This document shows, piece after piece, positions 1 through 9,333 of a stretch of 64,000 bases of DNA. The position numbers and the translations under genes are program-made. The DNA is taken from positions 37,594 through 101,593 of the forward strand of contig CAYRQP010000010.1 in the NCBI GenBank assembly GCA_964426545.1. Reading direction: 5' to 3'. The DNA is from CAYRQP01 sp964426545 (GTDB lineage: Bacteria > Fermentibacterota > Fermentibacteria > Fermentibacterales > JCC-6). Numbering within the stretch: position 1 is the stretch's first letter; each line of letters starts with the position of its first letter. The notes below the pieces were generated by a model. That model made no database searches. It was given only the letters and a program-made list of their open reading frames with translations, and had not been told where the DNA came from.

Positions 1-489
1 AAGGAGCACCGATGCTTCGAAACGAACATCACTCTCATCGAGACATTTTACAAGCCAGAATTCAGCTGCCGATGTATCTGCGACTGCAATTGATGTCTCT
101 CCGCAGAGAAGCCATATAGATGGTATAGTGGGTGCCCTGTTGAAAGCGCTGTCTGCCATGGCGGCAGCTTCTGCAGGGGCATGGTTTTGGAGAAATAACT
201 CAGCCAGCTTCTCATACCCAAGATAATTATCGGGACAGGCTTCGATATATTCCAGGAAGTAAGATTCTGCTAGATTCCATGATTCTCGCTCTATGTATAC
301 AAGTCCGAGCCCCAGAATCGCCACCGCACAGTCGGGAGAAAGTTCGAGAGACTCAGTAAACTCCTGTTCAGCCTGTTCAGTCAAACCCTGGTTCAGATAA
401 GCCATACCGGTGTCCAGGTGCAGTTGTGCCAGTGTCTCATCGATTTCAGTAGAACCTGCTGCAAATAGAATCAAAATAAGTATAGCCAT
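1..489 (-). CDS. Secreted TPR-repeat protein, 3' end cut by window edge
   Basis: Read on the minus strand from an ATG at 489, the frame stays open for 163 codons to the window edge, so only the N-terminal part is present. It opens with a hydrophobic stretch (MAILILILFAAG), which fits a short signal peptide. Helical repeats follow with TPR spacing, for example around GMAYLNQGLTEQAEQEF and the segment containing AILGLGLVYIERESW. TPR proteins of this kind are scaffolds for protein contacts, and the signal peptide suggests the periplasm or outer membrane. The partner cannot be told. It is divergent from the dihydrolipoyl dehydrogenase gene, with about 117 bp between the starts. The TPR assignment is fairly sure; the role is unknown. 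Confidence 0.75.
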   Translation of the reverse strand, partial: MAILILILFAAGSTEIDETLAQLHLDTGMAYLNQGLTEQAEQEFTESLELSPDCAVAILGLGLVYIERESWNLAESYFLEYIEACPDNYLGYEKLAELFLQNHAPAEAAAMADSAFNRAPTIPSIWLLCGETSIAVADTSAAEFWLVKCLDESDVRFEASVLL

Positions 490-545
490 TTGTCTGTCTT
501 TCCCTGTTTCCCACAACATACAACATCACATCATCAGTATGTATA

Positions 546-574
546 TTATACTGTATTGTAATATGTAACATAAT
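546..574 (+). promoter_or_regulatory. Possible sigma70-type promoter for lpdA
   Basis: TTATAC at 546-551 and CATAAT at 569-574 are separated by 17 bp in a very AT-rich divergent intergenic region, 32 bp upstream of the lpdA start. The -35 match is poor and the region is AT-rich throughout, so this is only a candidate. Confidence 0.3.
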
Positions 575-606
575 GAATCTATTTATTTTTTGACGATTGG
601 AAGAAT

Positions 607-1965
607 ATGGAGAAATACGACCTTGCTGTAATCGGGGGAGGACCTGCCGGCTATGTACCTGCCATCAGGGCAGCGAAATACGGCAAAAAGGTAATCGTCA
701 TCGAAGAGGATGAAATCGGCGGTACCTGTCTAAATTACGGATGCATTCCGACGAAGACTCTTATAGCAAGTACATCCCTTCTGCGTCATGCAGCAGCCGC
801 GAAACGGTTCGGTCTCGAAGGCAATCTCACATTTTCATGGGAGCATCTTGCACGCAGGAAGAACAGGGTCGTCAGCAGGCTCAGAAAAGGTATCGAATTG
901 CATTTCAGGAATATGGGAATTACACTTCTTCGTGAGCATGGCATCATTAAAGAACGCGATTTGGTAGTTGCCGGCGGAGAAGAGATAAATACGTCCAATA
1001 TAATTCTCGCCCCGGGTTCTCTGCCTTTCATGCCGGGGCAACTCGGTATTGAAGGGACGCTAAACAGCACAGATGTACTCGATTGGACGGAACTTCCGGA
1101 ATCCCTGATAATTGTGGGTGGTGGGGTAATTGGCTGTGAATTTGCATCCATCTTTGCTGCACTGGGAGTTTCAGTCACAATAGTCGAGGTGCTTCCCGAC
1201 ATTCTTCCCGGAATCGACGCGGATGTCACCGAAGTGATCAGAAAATCACTTACAAGAAACAGAATAAAGATATTGACGGGAAACGGTGCTGAGTCTGTCG
1301 ATATTGCAGATAATTCAGCTTCCGTAATGCTGTCTGACAGCACAGAACTTTCCGCAGATTCTCTTCTGGTTGCAATAGGCAGGAAACCCCGGATTTCCGA
1401 CCTGGGACTTGAAGATTCCGGAGTCGAGTTTACAAAAAACGGGATAACAGCTGACGAGTACCAAATGACAAACCTGCCCGGTGTTTATACATCGGGAGAT
1501 GTTACAGGCAAATGGCAGCTGGCTCACGCCGGAAGTGCGCAGGCTCTGGTTGCAGTGAATCACATGTTTGCAGACGGAAAACGAACTATAAATCCCGACA
1601 TGATGTCAGGATGCATCTTCACAAGTCCGGAGATTGCGACCGTGGGACCGGGAGAGGATGAATGGAAACAGCGGGGAATTGCTGTTCACTGTGAATACTC
1701 GAGATACATTGCAAACGGCAAAGCGGTTGGAATGAACGAGACAGAAGGCTTCATAAAACTGATTGCCCGTGACAGCGATAATGTTGTAGTCGGAGTTCAG
1801 ATTGTTGGAGCAGATGCAAGCAGTCTCGTAGGAGAAGCCGTGATTGCGGTCAATGCAGGCGTCCGGGCTGAACAGATAGGTGAAATGATTCATCCGCACC
1901 CGACATTATCAGAACTTTTCATGGAAGCCGGCGAAGCATTCGGTGCGGGGTCGATTCATGGATAG
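607..1965 (+). CDS. lpdA: Dihydrolipoyl dehydrogenase (E3)
   Basis: A 452-residue FAD-dependent pyridine nucleotide-disulfide oxidoreductase that reoxidises dihydrolipoamide with NAD+ in 2-oxoacid dehydrogenase or glycine cleavage complexes. Visible features are the N-terminal FAD-binding GGGPAGY at about residue 10; the redox-active disulfide in GGTCLNYGCIPTKT (Cys41 and Cys46); the NAD-binding IIVGGGVIGCEFASIFA in the middle; the second FAD motif TSGDVTG; and the C-terminal dimer-interface HPHPTLSE, which carries the catalytic His-Glu pair near residues 431 and 436. The length is normal for the family. No E1 or E2 gene lies in the window, so the complex it serves is not known. It overlaps mazG by 8 bp, which suggests co-transcription. 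A mercuric or glutathione reductase is less likely because of the HPHPTLSE tail. Confidence 0.95.
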   Translation: MEKYDLAVIGGGPAGYVPAIRAAKYGKKVIVIEEDEIGGTCLNYGCIPTKTLIASTSLLRHAAAAKRFGLEGNLTFSWEHLARRKNRVVSRLRKGIELHFRNMGITLLREHGIIKERDLVVAGGEEINTSNIILAPGSLPFMPGQLGIEGTLNSTDVLDWTELPESLIIVGGGVIGCEFASIFAALGVSVTIVEVLPDILPGIDADVTEVIRKSLTRNRIKILTGNGAESVDIADNSASVMLSDSTELSADSLLVAIGRKPRISDLGLEDSGVEFTKNGITADEYQMTNLPGVYTSGDVTGKWQLAHAGSAQALVAVNHMFADGKRTINPDMMSGCIFTSPEIATVGPGEDEWKQRGIAVHCEYSRYIANGKAVGMNETEGFIKLIARDSDNVVVGVQIVGADASSLVGEAVIAVNAGVRAEQIGEMIHPHPTLSELFMEAGEAFGAGSIHG

Positions 1966-2746
1966 CAAACCTTCAGGAACAATAGAGGAGTTGATTGCTC
2001 TTGTCAAAAAACTCAGAAGTCCTAAAGGATGCAGCTGGGACAGGAAACAGACAGTAAGTTCACTCCGCCCTTTCATGCTCGAAGAAGCCTATGAAGTTGC
2101 GGATGCTTCCGAAAGGGAAGACTGGAATATGCTGAAGGGAGAACTCGGAGACCTTCTACTGCATGTAGTAATGGCGGCGTTGATCTGTGAAGAGGATGAT
2201 CTGTTTACCTTAAGCGATGTTGTTAAAGGTATCTCTGAAAAACTTATCCGTCGTCATCCGCATGTATTCGACGAGACTTCGTCTCTTTCTCCCGAAGAGG
2301 TAGAACAGCAGTGGGAATCGATCAAATCGAAAGAGAAGAAGGAAGACAAAGAAGGCTTTTTCTGTTCGATTCCGGGTGGAATGCCCGCACTTCAGACTGC
2401 GTGGCGGATTCAACAGCGGGCTGCGGAAGTCGGTTTCGACTGGCCGGATGCAGAAGGGGCTTTGAATAAAGTGCACGAAGAACTCGGGGAACTCGGAGAA
2501 TCCCTTGAAACGGGGAAAGAAGAAGAAATAAAGGAAGAAATGGGCGATGTCCTCTTCAGTATGGTAAACTACTGCCGTCTCACGGGATTAGAGCCGGAAA
2601 ATACACTCCGCCACACAAACAGAAAATTCATGAGGAGATTCACTGAAATGGAACTTATTTTAAGCGAAAATGGTTTAAAAATAGAAGATGCTTCGCTGAT
2701 TCAAATGGAAGATGCGTGGCAGAAAGCAAAGAGCATTACCGGATAA
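1958..2746 (+). CDS. mazG: Nucleoside triphosphate pyrophosphohydrolase MazG
   Basis: A 262-residue two-domain MazG protein that hydrolyses (d)NTPs to monophosphate and pyrophosphate, a cytosolic house-cleaning role. The N-terminal MazG domain shows LRSPKGCSWDRKQT followed by FMLEEAYEVADA and GELGDLLLHVVMAA. The second domain repeats the EExxE...ExxD pattern in VHEELGELGESLE and EEMGDVLFSMVNY. A GTG at 1943 would also open the frame, but the ATG at 1958 is chosen because it starts MDSKPSGTIEELIALV, the normal family beginning, and overlaps the lpdA stop by 8 bp. The C-terminus near EDAWQKAKSI is typical. Length is normal for the E. coli-type two-domain form. Confidence 0.93.
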   Translation: MDSKPSGTIEELIALVKKLRSPKGCSWDRKQTVSSLRPFMLEEAYEVADASEREDWNMLKGELGDLLLHVVMAALICEEDDLFTLSDVVKGISEKLIRRHPHVFDETSSLSPEEVEQQWESIKSKEKKEDKEGFFCSIPGGMPALQTAWRIQQRAAEVGFDWPDAEGALNKVHEELGELGESLETGKEEEIKEEMGDVLFSMVNYCRLTGLEPENTLRHTNRKFMRRFTEMELILSENGLKIEDASLIQMEDAWQKAKSITG

Positions 2747-2776
2747 TTGACAAAACCGCTGATGATACACTATGTT
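2747..2776 (+). promoter_or_regulatory. Possible promoter for the first subtilase gene
   Basis: A perfect TTGACA at 2747-2752, directly after the mazG stop, is followed after 18 bp by TATGTT at 2771-2776. The subtilase start codon lies 45 bp downstream. The -35 is exact but the -10 is only moderate. Confidence 0.4.
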
Positions 2777-2821
2777 ATCATGTTGACAAGGGGTTGTCGG
2801 GGGGGCATTAGGGAGAATATC

Positions 2822-4570
2822 TTGAAACTTTATATCTTACTGGTTCTCATGGCCACCGCCTCTGTTTTTGCAGGTGTGATCACACCTGAACTCGAAACCG
2901 AAATGGCTTATGCGACCGATGGTGAATTACTGCGCGTACTAATCAGACCCGTTGGCAGAGCAGACCTCGATTTTATCGAGAATGCATCACGCGGACTGGA
3001 CAGGGACAGCAGAAGAGAAATAGCATCAGATGTGATGAAGGATTTTGCCGAATATTCACAATCGCGCATAATCTCACAACTTGAATCGTTTTCATCTGAA
3101 AATGTTTTTGACATACACCCCTTCTGGATAGCTAATGCAGTGGCAGTATCTGCATCACCTGCTGTAATCAGGGAAATCGCAGAACGCGAAGATGTGCTTT
3201 ATGTCAGATTCATGTCCCCAAACGATATTTTGATAGAACCTGTAGATATTGTAAATCCGGCTCCTCCCGTAGACGGCAATGCATGGGGTGTCGATAAGAT
3301 AGGTGCACCGGATGTCTGGGCAATGGGATATGAAGGTAGCGGAATAATCGTCAGTGTCGTAGACACCGGTGTTAATTACAATCACTTAGACCTTCACAAC
3401 AATATGTGGCATGATACCGATGCAGGCTATCATTACGGCTGGGACTTCGAAGACGGTGACGGTGACCCGATGGACTCGTACGGGCACGGAACTCACTGCG
3501 CCGGTAGTGTTGCAAGCGACGGGACAGCAGGAACAGTCTGTGGTGTCGCTCCTTCCGCAACTATTATGGCTCTTCGCGTAGGTGTTTCTTTCAGCGATGA
3601 ACAGGATGTCTGGGATGCTTTCCAATTCAGCATCGACAATGATGCCGATGTAATATCCACATCCCTCGGATGGCCGCAGAGTCAGTCTCCGCAGCGATTC
3701 GAGTGGCGCGAGATAGAAGAGAATGTTCTTGTCGCCGGCATCATTCACTCGATTGCAGCAGGTAATGAAGGTGGCAACACGGGGCAGCCGTTCGATATAA
3801 GAACACCCGGAGACTGTCCGCCGCCGTGGCTTCATCCCGATCAGACCACAACCGGCGGATTATCTGCTTGCGTAACAGTCGGAGCAACGGATAGCAATGA
3901 CAATCTCGCATATTTCTCAAGTGTGGGCTACTCTACCTGGCTGTATGATGCTCCCTGGAATGACTATGAAGATACATCCCCTGCAATAGGTTTGATTGAC
4001 CCGGATATATGCGGTCCGGGAGTTGATATCGTGAGCTGCAATTATTCTAATCCCTCCGGTTATACGACCTTGAGCGGAACTTCAATGGCAACACCGCACC
4101 TTGCAGGATGCATGGCCCTTATGCTCGAGGCAAACCCATACCTGTCACCGGCACAGATAGATTCACTACTCGAAGTTACAAGTCTCGACCTGGGAACTAC
4201 GGGGAAGGACAACCAGTACGGTTCGGGAAGAGTGCAGATATACGAAGCTGTTCTCGGAGCACTCAGCGTGGGTGTGGAGAATGCAGCGGGAAGTGTTCCA
4301 CCGCCCGGTGTTGTGCTTTCACTCACCGGCAGAAACCCTGTATCATCTTCAGTCGCCTTCAATTTGTACACGGGAATTACAGGGGACATGAACATCTCTG
4401 TTTACGATATCTCAGGCAGGGAAGTCGCAACTGTTTCATCAGGAAGAATTGAACAGGGAACGCATAGTTATCTATGGACAGTTCCTGAAAATACAGGTTC
4501 CGGAATCTACTTCTTGATTGCAGCCAATGGTGCCGGTGCGGACAAGATACAGCTGACGGTAATTAGATAA
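2822..4570 (+). CDS. Secreted subtilisin-like serine protease (S8) with C-terminal sorting-type domain
   Basis: A 582-residue S8 family peptidase. The start is taken as TTG 2822 because AGGGAG lies 6 bp upstream and the codon begins a clean signal peptide (LKLYILLVLMATASVFAG). A frame-open TTG at 2747 would bury that signal. An inhibitor-like propeptide spans about residues 20-145. The catalytic triad is visible: Asp181 in VSVVDTGVNYNH, His222 in DSYGHGTHCAGS and Ser421 in LSGTSMATPH, with the oxyanion Asn in IAAGNEGG. The last 85 or so residues form a FlgD-Ig / type-IX-like domain (MNISVYDISGREVA, then SGIYFLIAANG), so the protein is probably exported and surface-anchored or released. The next subtilase gene is a close paralogue. 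The substrate is unknown. Confidence 0.93.
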   Translation: MKLYILLVLMATASVFAGVITPELETEMAYATDGELLRVLIRPVGRADLDFIENASRGLDRDSRREIASDVMKDFAEYSQSRIISQLESFSSENVFDIHPFWIANAVAVSASPAVIREIAEREDVLYVRFMSPNDILIEPVDIVNPAPPVDGNAWGVDKIGAPDVWAMGYEGSGIIVSVVDTGVNYNHLDLHNNMWHDTDAGYHYGWDFEDGDGDPMDSYGHGTHCAGSVASDGTAGTVCGVAPSATIMALRVGVSFSDEQDVWDAFQFSIDNDADVISTSLGWPQSQSPQRFEWREIEENVLVAGIIHSIAAGNEGGNTGQPFDIRTPGDCPPPWLHPDQTTTGGLSACVTVGATDSNDNLAYFSSVGYSTWLYDAPWNDYEDTSPAIGLIDPDICGPGVDIVSCNYSNPSGYTTLSGTSMATPHLAGCMALMLEANPYLSPAQIDSLLEVTSLDLGTTGKDNQYGSGRVQIYEAVLGALSVGVENAAGSVPPPGVVLSLTGRNPVSSSVAFNLYTGITGDMNISVYDISGREVATVSSGRIEQGTHSYLWTVPENTGSGIYFLIAANGAGADKIQLTVIR

Positions 4571-4578
4571 TGCTTAAC

Positions 4579-4666
4579 GGGACACGAAGAAATCGTGTCC
4601 CTATAGGATAGCTGGATACTTGATTCGTCATGTTTCATGGGGACACGAAGAAATCATGTCCCCGTG
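4579..4666. repeat. Interspersed palindromic repeat, two GGGACA hairpins
   Basis: Between the two subtilase genes lie two hairpins. Arms 4579-4586 (GGGACACG) and 4594-4601 (CGTGTCCC) enclose a 7-nt loop. Arms 4636-4645 and 4657-4666 form the second, with CATGGGGACA facing TGTCCCCGTG. The core of the second hairpin (4641-4663) is the exact reverse complement of 29791-29813. The spacer carries TAGCTGGATACTTGATTC, nearly the same as a segment near 29764-29781. This looks like a REP/BIME-type mobile palindrome; it may also act as a transcription terminator or mRNA stabiliser. Confidence 0.75.
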
Positions 4667-4715
4667 GAGGGGTAGAATTAAGTGTCATGGTATTATAAAT
4701 AACAATTGGAGGAAC

Positions 4716-6452
4716 ATGAAATATTTATTAATTTTTGCAATTGCCACCGGAGCGGTCTTCGCCGGTAATATGGACAGGAATCTCGAAATCGAGATGGCTC
4801 TGGCGGAACCCGGTGAACAGATTCCCGTCATGATTATCTTCGATGCAGTACTTGACATGGATTATGTCAATACGGCAACAGCAGGGATGAGTTACTGGGA
4901 AAGGCGGGAGTTTGTGGTTGACCTCCTCGTGAGCAAGGCAGAATCTTCCCAAGGAACTGTTTTGAAGGTTCTCGAAAACTCCCCTTCAGAATTAGTGTCG
5001 GACATAAAACCCTTCTGGATTGTGAATGGTATCTACTGCAAGGCAACTACAGATGTTATCAACTCGATAATGGATTCTCCCTGTATTGCATATCTCGAAT
5101 ATGGTAGAACACCCCGGGAAGGCAGCGCACTTATCAACCCGATGAACGTAAGAGATGTAGAAGACGGTGATGTTACCGACGGTACTGCCTGGGGAGTCAC
5201 AAAAGTCAACGCCCCTTCCGTCTGGAGTATGGGTTATGACGGTAATGGAATTATTGTCAGTATCGTCGATACCGGTGTGAATTACAACCACCTGGACCTC
5301 AGGGACCATATGTGGAGCAGCGGTTCATATACAAACGGCTGGGACTTTTTCGATGGGGACAGTGACCCGATGGATGATTATGGGCACGGTACTCATTGTG
5401 CCGGTTCAGTAGCAAGCGACGGTTCGGCCGGGACGAATGCCGGAGTTGCTCCGGGAGCAACAATCATGGCTCTCCGGATCAATTATTACTATGGCGGTGA
5501 ATCCACATGGATAGAAGCTTTCGAATTCAGCACCACCCACGGTGCCAGAGTGATCAGCACTTCTCTTGGAACAGATCACGGCTCGATGGCCGGCACAATG
5601 CGCCAGGCAGAAGAGAATCTGCTGGCAGCAGGAATATGCCATTCGATAGCAGCAGGCAACAGCGGTCCCGGTTCGCAGACAATCGGTAATCCCGGTGACT
5701 GCCCGCCGCCCTGGCTTCATCCCGACCAGACATTAACAGGCGGACTCAGTGCAGTTACCACAGTCGGTGCAACTGACAGCGGCGATAATATTGCCAATTT
5801 CTCGAGCCGAGGTCACTCAACCTGGCAGAGCGATGCCCCGTGGTATGATTATCCAGATTCGGGCGGCGGACTTATCGACCCTGACATTGCTGCGCCCGGT
5901 GTGAATATCACAAGCTGCACCTGGCCCAATAACTCCGGTTATACAACGATGGACGGAACTTCGATGGCTGCACCTCATGTGGCGGGAGTTATGGCGCTTC
6001 TTCTCGAAGCAGTACCTTCGCTTACTCCGGCTGATGTTGAATACTATATGGAGATGAATGCCCTGGAACTTGGTGCAAGCGGCAAGGACAATTCCTATGG
6101 TGCGGGTAGGATAGATGCCTATGGTTCTGTTACCGCAGCACTTGGCGGAACGGGAACGGCAGAGGGGCAGACAAGCGGAATGGCCCCTAATATTCTCCTT
6201 TCCCCTGTATCACCTAACCCGGTCATGTCTTCTGCTCAGTTTACACTTACCACAGGTTCTTCCGGACAGGTTGCAATCTCCATCTTCGATATCTCGGGAC
6301 GGAAAGTCGCAATTGTTCAAAGCGGTGAGATGCAGGCGGGAGCACATGCATTCCGATGGACTCCGCCGAGTGGGATAAGCAGCGGTGTTTACTTCGTCCG
6401 TGTGGAATCACAGGGCGAACTGGCTACGGAGAGATTTACTGTAGTCAGGTAA
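4716..6452 (+). CDS. Secreted subtilisin-like serine protease (S8), paralogue of the upstream gene
   Basis: A 578-residue S8 peptidase. The ATG at 4716 is preceded by TTGGAGGA at 4706-4713 and opens the signal peptide MKYLLIFAIATGAVFAG; an upstream TTG at 4620 lies inside the repeat and is rejected. The order is signal, propeptide, catalytic domain, C-terminal sorting-type domain. The triad is Asp185 (IVDTGVNYNHLDL), His224 (DDYGHGTHCAGS) and Ser416 (MDGTSMAAPH). The C-terminus carries PNPVMSSAQF, VAISIFDISGRKVA and SGVYFVRVESQG, the FlgD-Ig / type-IX-like pattern. Its architecture and many sequence blocks match the upstream subtilase, so the two arose by tandem duplication. A strong hairpin follows the stop codon. 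Confidence 0.94.
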   Translation: MKYLLIFAIATGAVFAGNMDRNLEIEMALAEPGEQIPVMIIFDAVLDMDYVNTATAGMSYWERREFVVDLLVSKAESSQGTVLKVLENSPSELVSDIKPFWIVNGIYCKATTDVINSIMDSPCIAYLEYGRTPREGSALINPMNVRDVEDGDVTDGTAWGVTKVNAPSVWSMGYDGNGIIVSIVDTGVNYNHLDLRDHMWSSGSYTNGWDFFDGDSDPMDDYGHGTHCAGSVASDGSAGTNAGVAPGATIMALRINYYYGGESTWIEAFEFSTTHGARVISTSLGTDHGSMAGTMRQAEENLLAAGICHSIAAGNSGPGSQTIGNPGDCPPPWLHPDQTLTGGLSAVTTVGATDSGDNIANFSSRGHSTWQSDAPWYDYPDSGGGLIDPDIAAPGVNITSCTWPNNSGYTTMDGTSMAAPHVAGVMALLLEAVPSLTPADVEYYMEMNALELGASGKDNSYGAGRIDAYGSVTAALGGTGTAEGQTSGMAPNILLSPVSPNPVMSSAQFTLTTGSSGQVAISIFDISGRKVAIVQSGEMQAGAHAFRWTPPSGISSGVYFVRVESQGELATERFTVVR

Positions 6453-6473
6453 GGTTCTTCATACATATATAGG

Positions 6474-6503
6474 AAGGGAGCGGATGTAGAAGTCCGCTCC
6501 TTT
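6474..6503 (+). terminator. Rho-independent-type terminator after the second subtilase
   Basis: GGAGCGGA at 6477-6484 pairs with TCCGCTCC at 6493-6500 around an 8-nt loop and runs into TTTCTG. It lies 22 bp after the subtilase stop and 28 bp before the next start. Confidence 0.7.
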
Positions 6504-6531
6504 CTGTATATTTTCCAAAACAGGGAGAAAT

Positions 6532-7764
6532 ATGTTGTGCATGGTTTACGCTATATTAATTCTGATTGCAACTTCTGTGCCCAGAAATATCGGGGAAACT
6601 GCCGTCGAAATACCTACACACATTTACTCAGATAATGCACCCGGTGATACTCTCTCCAGAATAGAATTGCCGGAAGGATGGGTTGCCACAGTTTACTGCA
6701 CCGGTTTGAATAGAGCCGACGGGCTTGCCATGTCTCCGGGGGGAGTGCTTTATGTGGCAGAAGAAGGTGACAACTGTGTCAGTTCAGTCGACCCATACGG
6801 AACAGTAACACCTTTTGTGACGGAAATAAGTTGTCCTGAAGGAATAGACTTTAATTCAGACGGAATCCTGTATGTAGCGGAGGATATAAAAAGTGGTTCA
6901 CTTTACGCGGTCGATACCGCGGGTGTAAGCACTGAACTTGTTTCCGGACTAATGGGTACAGAAGGAGTGACGGTGGAAGCGGATGGGAACATTCTTGTCA
7001 CAGAATCGACCGTGCAGTTTGTCGGGATCTACTGGGACTACAGGACAAACGTCACAAGAGTATTCTCTGACGGGACAGAAGAAGAACTTCAGTATTCGCA
7101 GTATCTATGGAGTTATTCCGGAATAACGACTGATTCATCGGGAGCAGTATATGTATGCAATGAAGCTTCTGGGACAGGAACGAATAACAGTGTATTCAAA
7201 ATCGACCCCGTTCATGGAACCAGGACAGTTTTCGTAAACGGGCTGACGGCATGCGAAGGGCTTAGTCTCGACCCCGAAGGCAGATTTCCCCTTTATGTTG
7301 TAGAAGAAGATCTCGGTTCAGGCAGCAGCAGATTGACTGTTGTGGACTACACGGGTACACCGGAAACATTTGCGACAGGATTTATACAATCGAAAATGTT
7401 CTCATTGATGATGAAGGGAGAATATTCGTCTCCGAAGACGGCAGCGGTATGATAATTCTCATAGAACAGGTTACAGGAATTCAATCTTCTGAAGAACATA
7501 CAGTTTCACCGGTTATTTCAATGACCGCTTCACCCAACCCTTTTACCTCATCATTGCAGGTTGAAGTGCATTCCAACAGAAGTATGCAGGTTAATATCGA
7601 ACTGTCCGATATGGCAGGGAGGTCCGTTTTCAGCAGCCCTGTAGAGAAGATTCCAATTGGTGAAACAGCATATTCAATTAATACTGAAAATTTAAGAAAC
7701 GGTGTATATTACCTTTGTATAACCAGCAGCCGGAGATATTATCAACAGGCTGCATCCAATATAA
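6532..7764 (+). pseudogene. Secreted NHL/SMP-30-like beta-propeller with C-terminal sorting domain, two frameshifts
   Basis: The first frame (6532-7452) encodes a signal-like N-terminus and repeated propeller blades such as RADGLAMSPGGVLYVAEE and CPEGIDFNSDGILYVAED. At the AAAA run 7393-7396 the coding frame shifts by one base: the blade continues in another frame as NVLIDDEGRIFVSEDGSG and on through the sorting domain (MTASPNPFTSSLQVEV, LRNGVYYLCITSS). Near 7725-7731 it shifts back, giving GDIINRLHPI and a stop at 7762-7764, a normal ending 36 bp before the next gene. Read uncorrected, two fragments result and the second runs to 7817, into the carboxylase gene. The whole would be about 410 residues. 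It may be decaying, or the indels may be assembly errors. Confidence 0.8.
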
Positions 7765-7800
7765 GTATCCTGGATACTTATATCGATAGAAGGAGGTTTA

Positions 7801-9333
7801 ATGAGTACATTAGATGATATGAGAGCGAAAGCTCTTGCTGGCGGCGGCGAGAAGAAGATACTAAAAAGGCATGATGCAGGAAAACTGACTGCCCGAGAAA
7901 GACTGCATCTGTTGCTCGATCCTGACTCATTCCATGAATTCGGGATGTTTGTTACCCATAACTGTACCGATTTCGGGATGGACAAGAAAAAAGTTCTCGG
8001 TGACGGAGTCGTCACCGGACATGGAACCATTCACGGGAGACAGGTGTATGCCTATGCAGAAGACTTCATGACTTTCGGCGGCTCACTTTCGAAAGCCTAT
8101 GCAGACAAGATATCGAAAGTGCAGGACCTTGCTCTTGATAACGGAGTACCGATAATAAGTATCAAGGATTCAGGCGGGGCAAGAATTCAGGAAGGTGTCA
8201 ATTCCCTTGCGGGATATGGCGACATTTTCTACCGCAATGTGAAAGCATCAGGTGTCATTCCTCAGATATCCGCTATCATGGGACCCTGTGCAGGCGGGGC
8301 TGTCTATTCCCCGGCTCTTACCGATCTTGTCTACATGGTCGAAGAATCGAGCTATATGTTTCTCACGGGACCTGATGTAATTAAACAGGTCACTCACGAA
8401 GATGTGACTTTCGAAGACCTCGGTGGTTGTGTCGCACACAACTCAAAAAGCGGTGTTGCACATTTCTCAGCGGAAACTGAGGAGCATTGCATCGCAATGA
8501 TCCGGGAACTTATGACATATCTTCCCTCAAACAACATGGAAGATCCTCCAACAGTTGAAAATACTGACCCTGTGGATAGAAGTGATGAAGAACTGGACAG
8601 TATTATTCCCGATGATTCTGCGATACCCTATGACATGAAACAGGTAATTGAATCGGTCGTAGATGACAGAAAACTCTATGAAGTCCATGCAAATTATGCG
8701 GGCAGTCTGGTGGTAGGCTTTGCACGAATGGACGGGATGCCCGTCGGAATAGTTGCAAATCAGCCTGCCGTACTCGCAGGAGTTCTTGACACAAAATCAT
8801 CTGCAAAGGGGGCACGTTTCATCAGGTTCTGTGACTGTTTCAACATCCCGCTTGTTGTCTTCGAAGACGCGCCGGGGTTTCTTCCCGGAGTGGACCAGGA
8901 GCACAACGGAGTTATCCGTGAAGGTGCAAAATTTCTATATGCTTTCTGTGAAGCAACCGTTCCGCGAATTACGGTAATCACGCGAAAGGCATTCGGCGGA
9001 GCTTACATTGCAATGAATTCGAAACACATCGGATGCGATGTCAACTTTGCATGGCCAACGGCACAGATAGCCGTGATGGGAGAAAAGGGAGCCGTTAAGG
9101 TCTTGTTCCGGCGGGATATAGCAGGTGATCCCGACCCGGATTCCAAACGAGACATGCTCGAACAGGAATACAAGGATAAATTCAATAATCCCTTCATAGC
9201 AGCCGCACAGGGATATGTCGATGAAGTCATAAAACCCCACGAAACACGTGAACGGGTGATTGCTTCATTGAAGATTATTGCAAACAAGCGTGTGAGTAAT
9301 CCACCCAAGAAGCACTGTAACGGACCAATCTAA
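7801..9333 (+). CDS. Acyl-CoA (propionyl/methylmalonyl-CoA) carboxyltransferase subunit
   Basis: A 510-residue carboxyltransferase of the PccB/MmdA type, which moves the carboxyl group between carboxybiotin and an acyl-CoA. The ATG has a strong GAAGGAGG upstream. The N-terminal half has GKLTARERLHLLLDPDSF and the oxyanion-type segment SGGARIQEGVNSLAGYG plus GPCAGGAVYSPALTD. The C-terminal half has FEDAPGFLPGVDQE and RKAFGGAYIAMNSKH, the second CoA-transferase fold. Length matches the family. The biotin carboxylase follows with a 1-bp overlap and a biotin carrier after that, so the set looks like an ATP-dependent propionyl- or acetyl-CoA carboxylase rather than a sodium-pumping decarboxylase, whose membrane beta subunit is absent here. 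Substrate choice cannot be settled from motifs alone. Confidence 0.93.
   Translation: MSTLDDMRAKALAGGGEKKILKRHDAGKLTARERLHLLLDPDSFHEFGMFVTHNCTDFGMDKKKVLGDGVVTGHGTIHGRQVYAYAEDFMTFGGSLSKAYADKISKVQDLALDNGVPIISIKDSGGARIQEGVNSLAGYGDIFYRNVKASGVIPQISAIMGPCAGGAVYSPALTDLVYMVEESSYMFLTGPDVIKQVTHEDVTFEDLGGCVAHNSKSGVAHFSAETEEHCIAMIRELMTYLPSNNMEDPPTVENTDPVDRSDEELDSIIPDDSAIPYDMKQVIESVVDDRKLYEVHANYAGSLVVGFARMDGMPVGIVANQPAVLAGVLDTKSSAKGARFIRFCDCFNIPLVVFEDAPGFLPGVDQEHNGVIREGAKFLYAFCEATVPRITVITRKAFGGAYIAMNSKHIGCDVNFAWPTAQIAVMGEKGAVKVLFRRDIAGDPDPDSKRDMLEQEYKDKFNNPFIAAAQGYVDEVIKPHETRERVIASLKIIANKRVSNPPKKHCNGPI

Noticed and set aside
2747..2821. Upstream TTG start for the first subtilase
   Set aside because: It overlaps a better TTGACA promoter motif and would place 25 polar and basic residues before a perfect signal peptide that has its own ribosome site.
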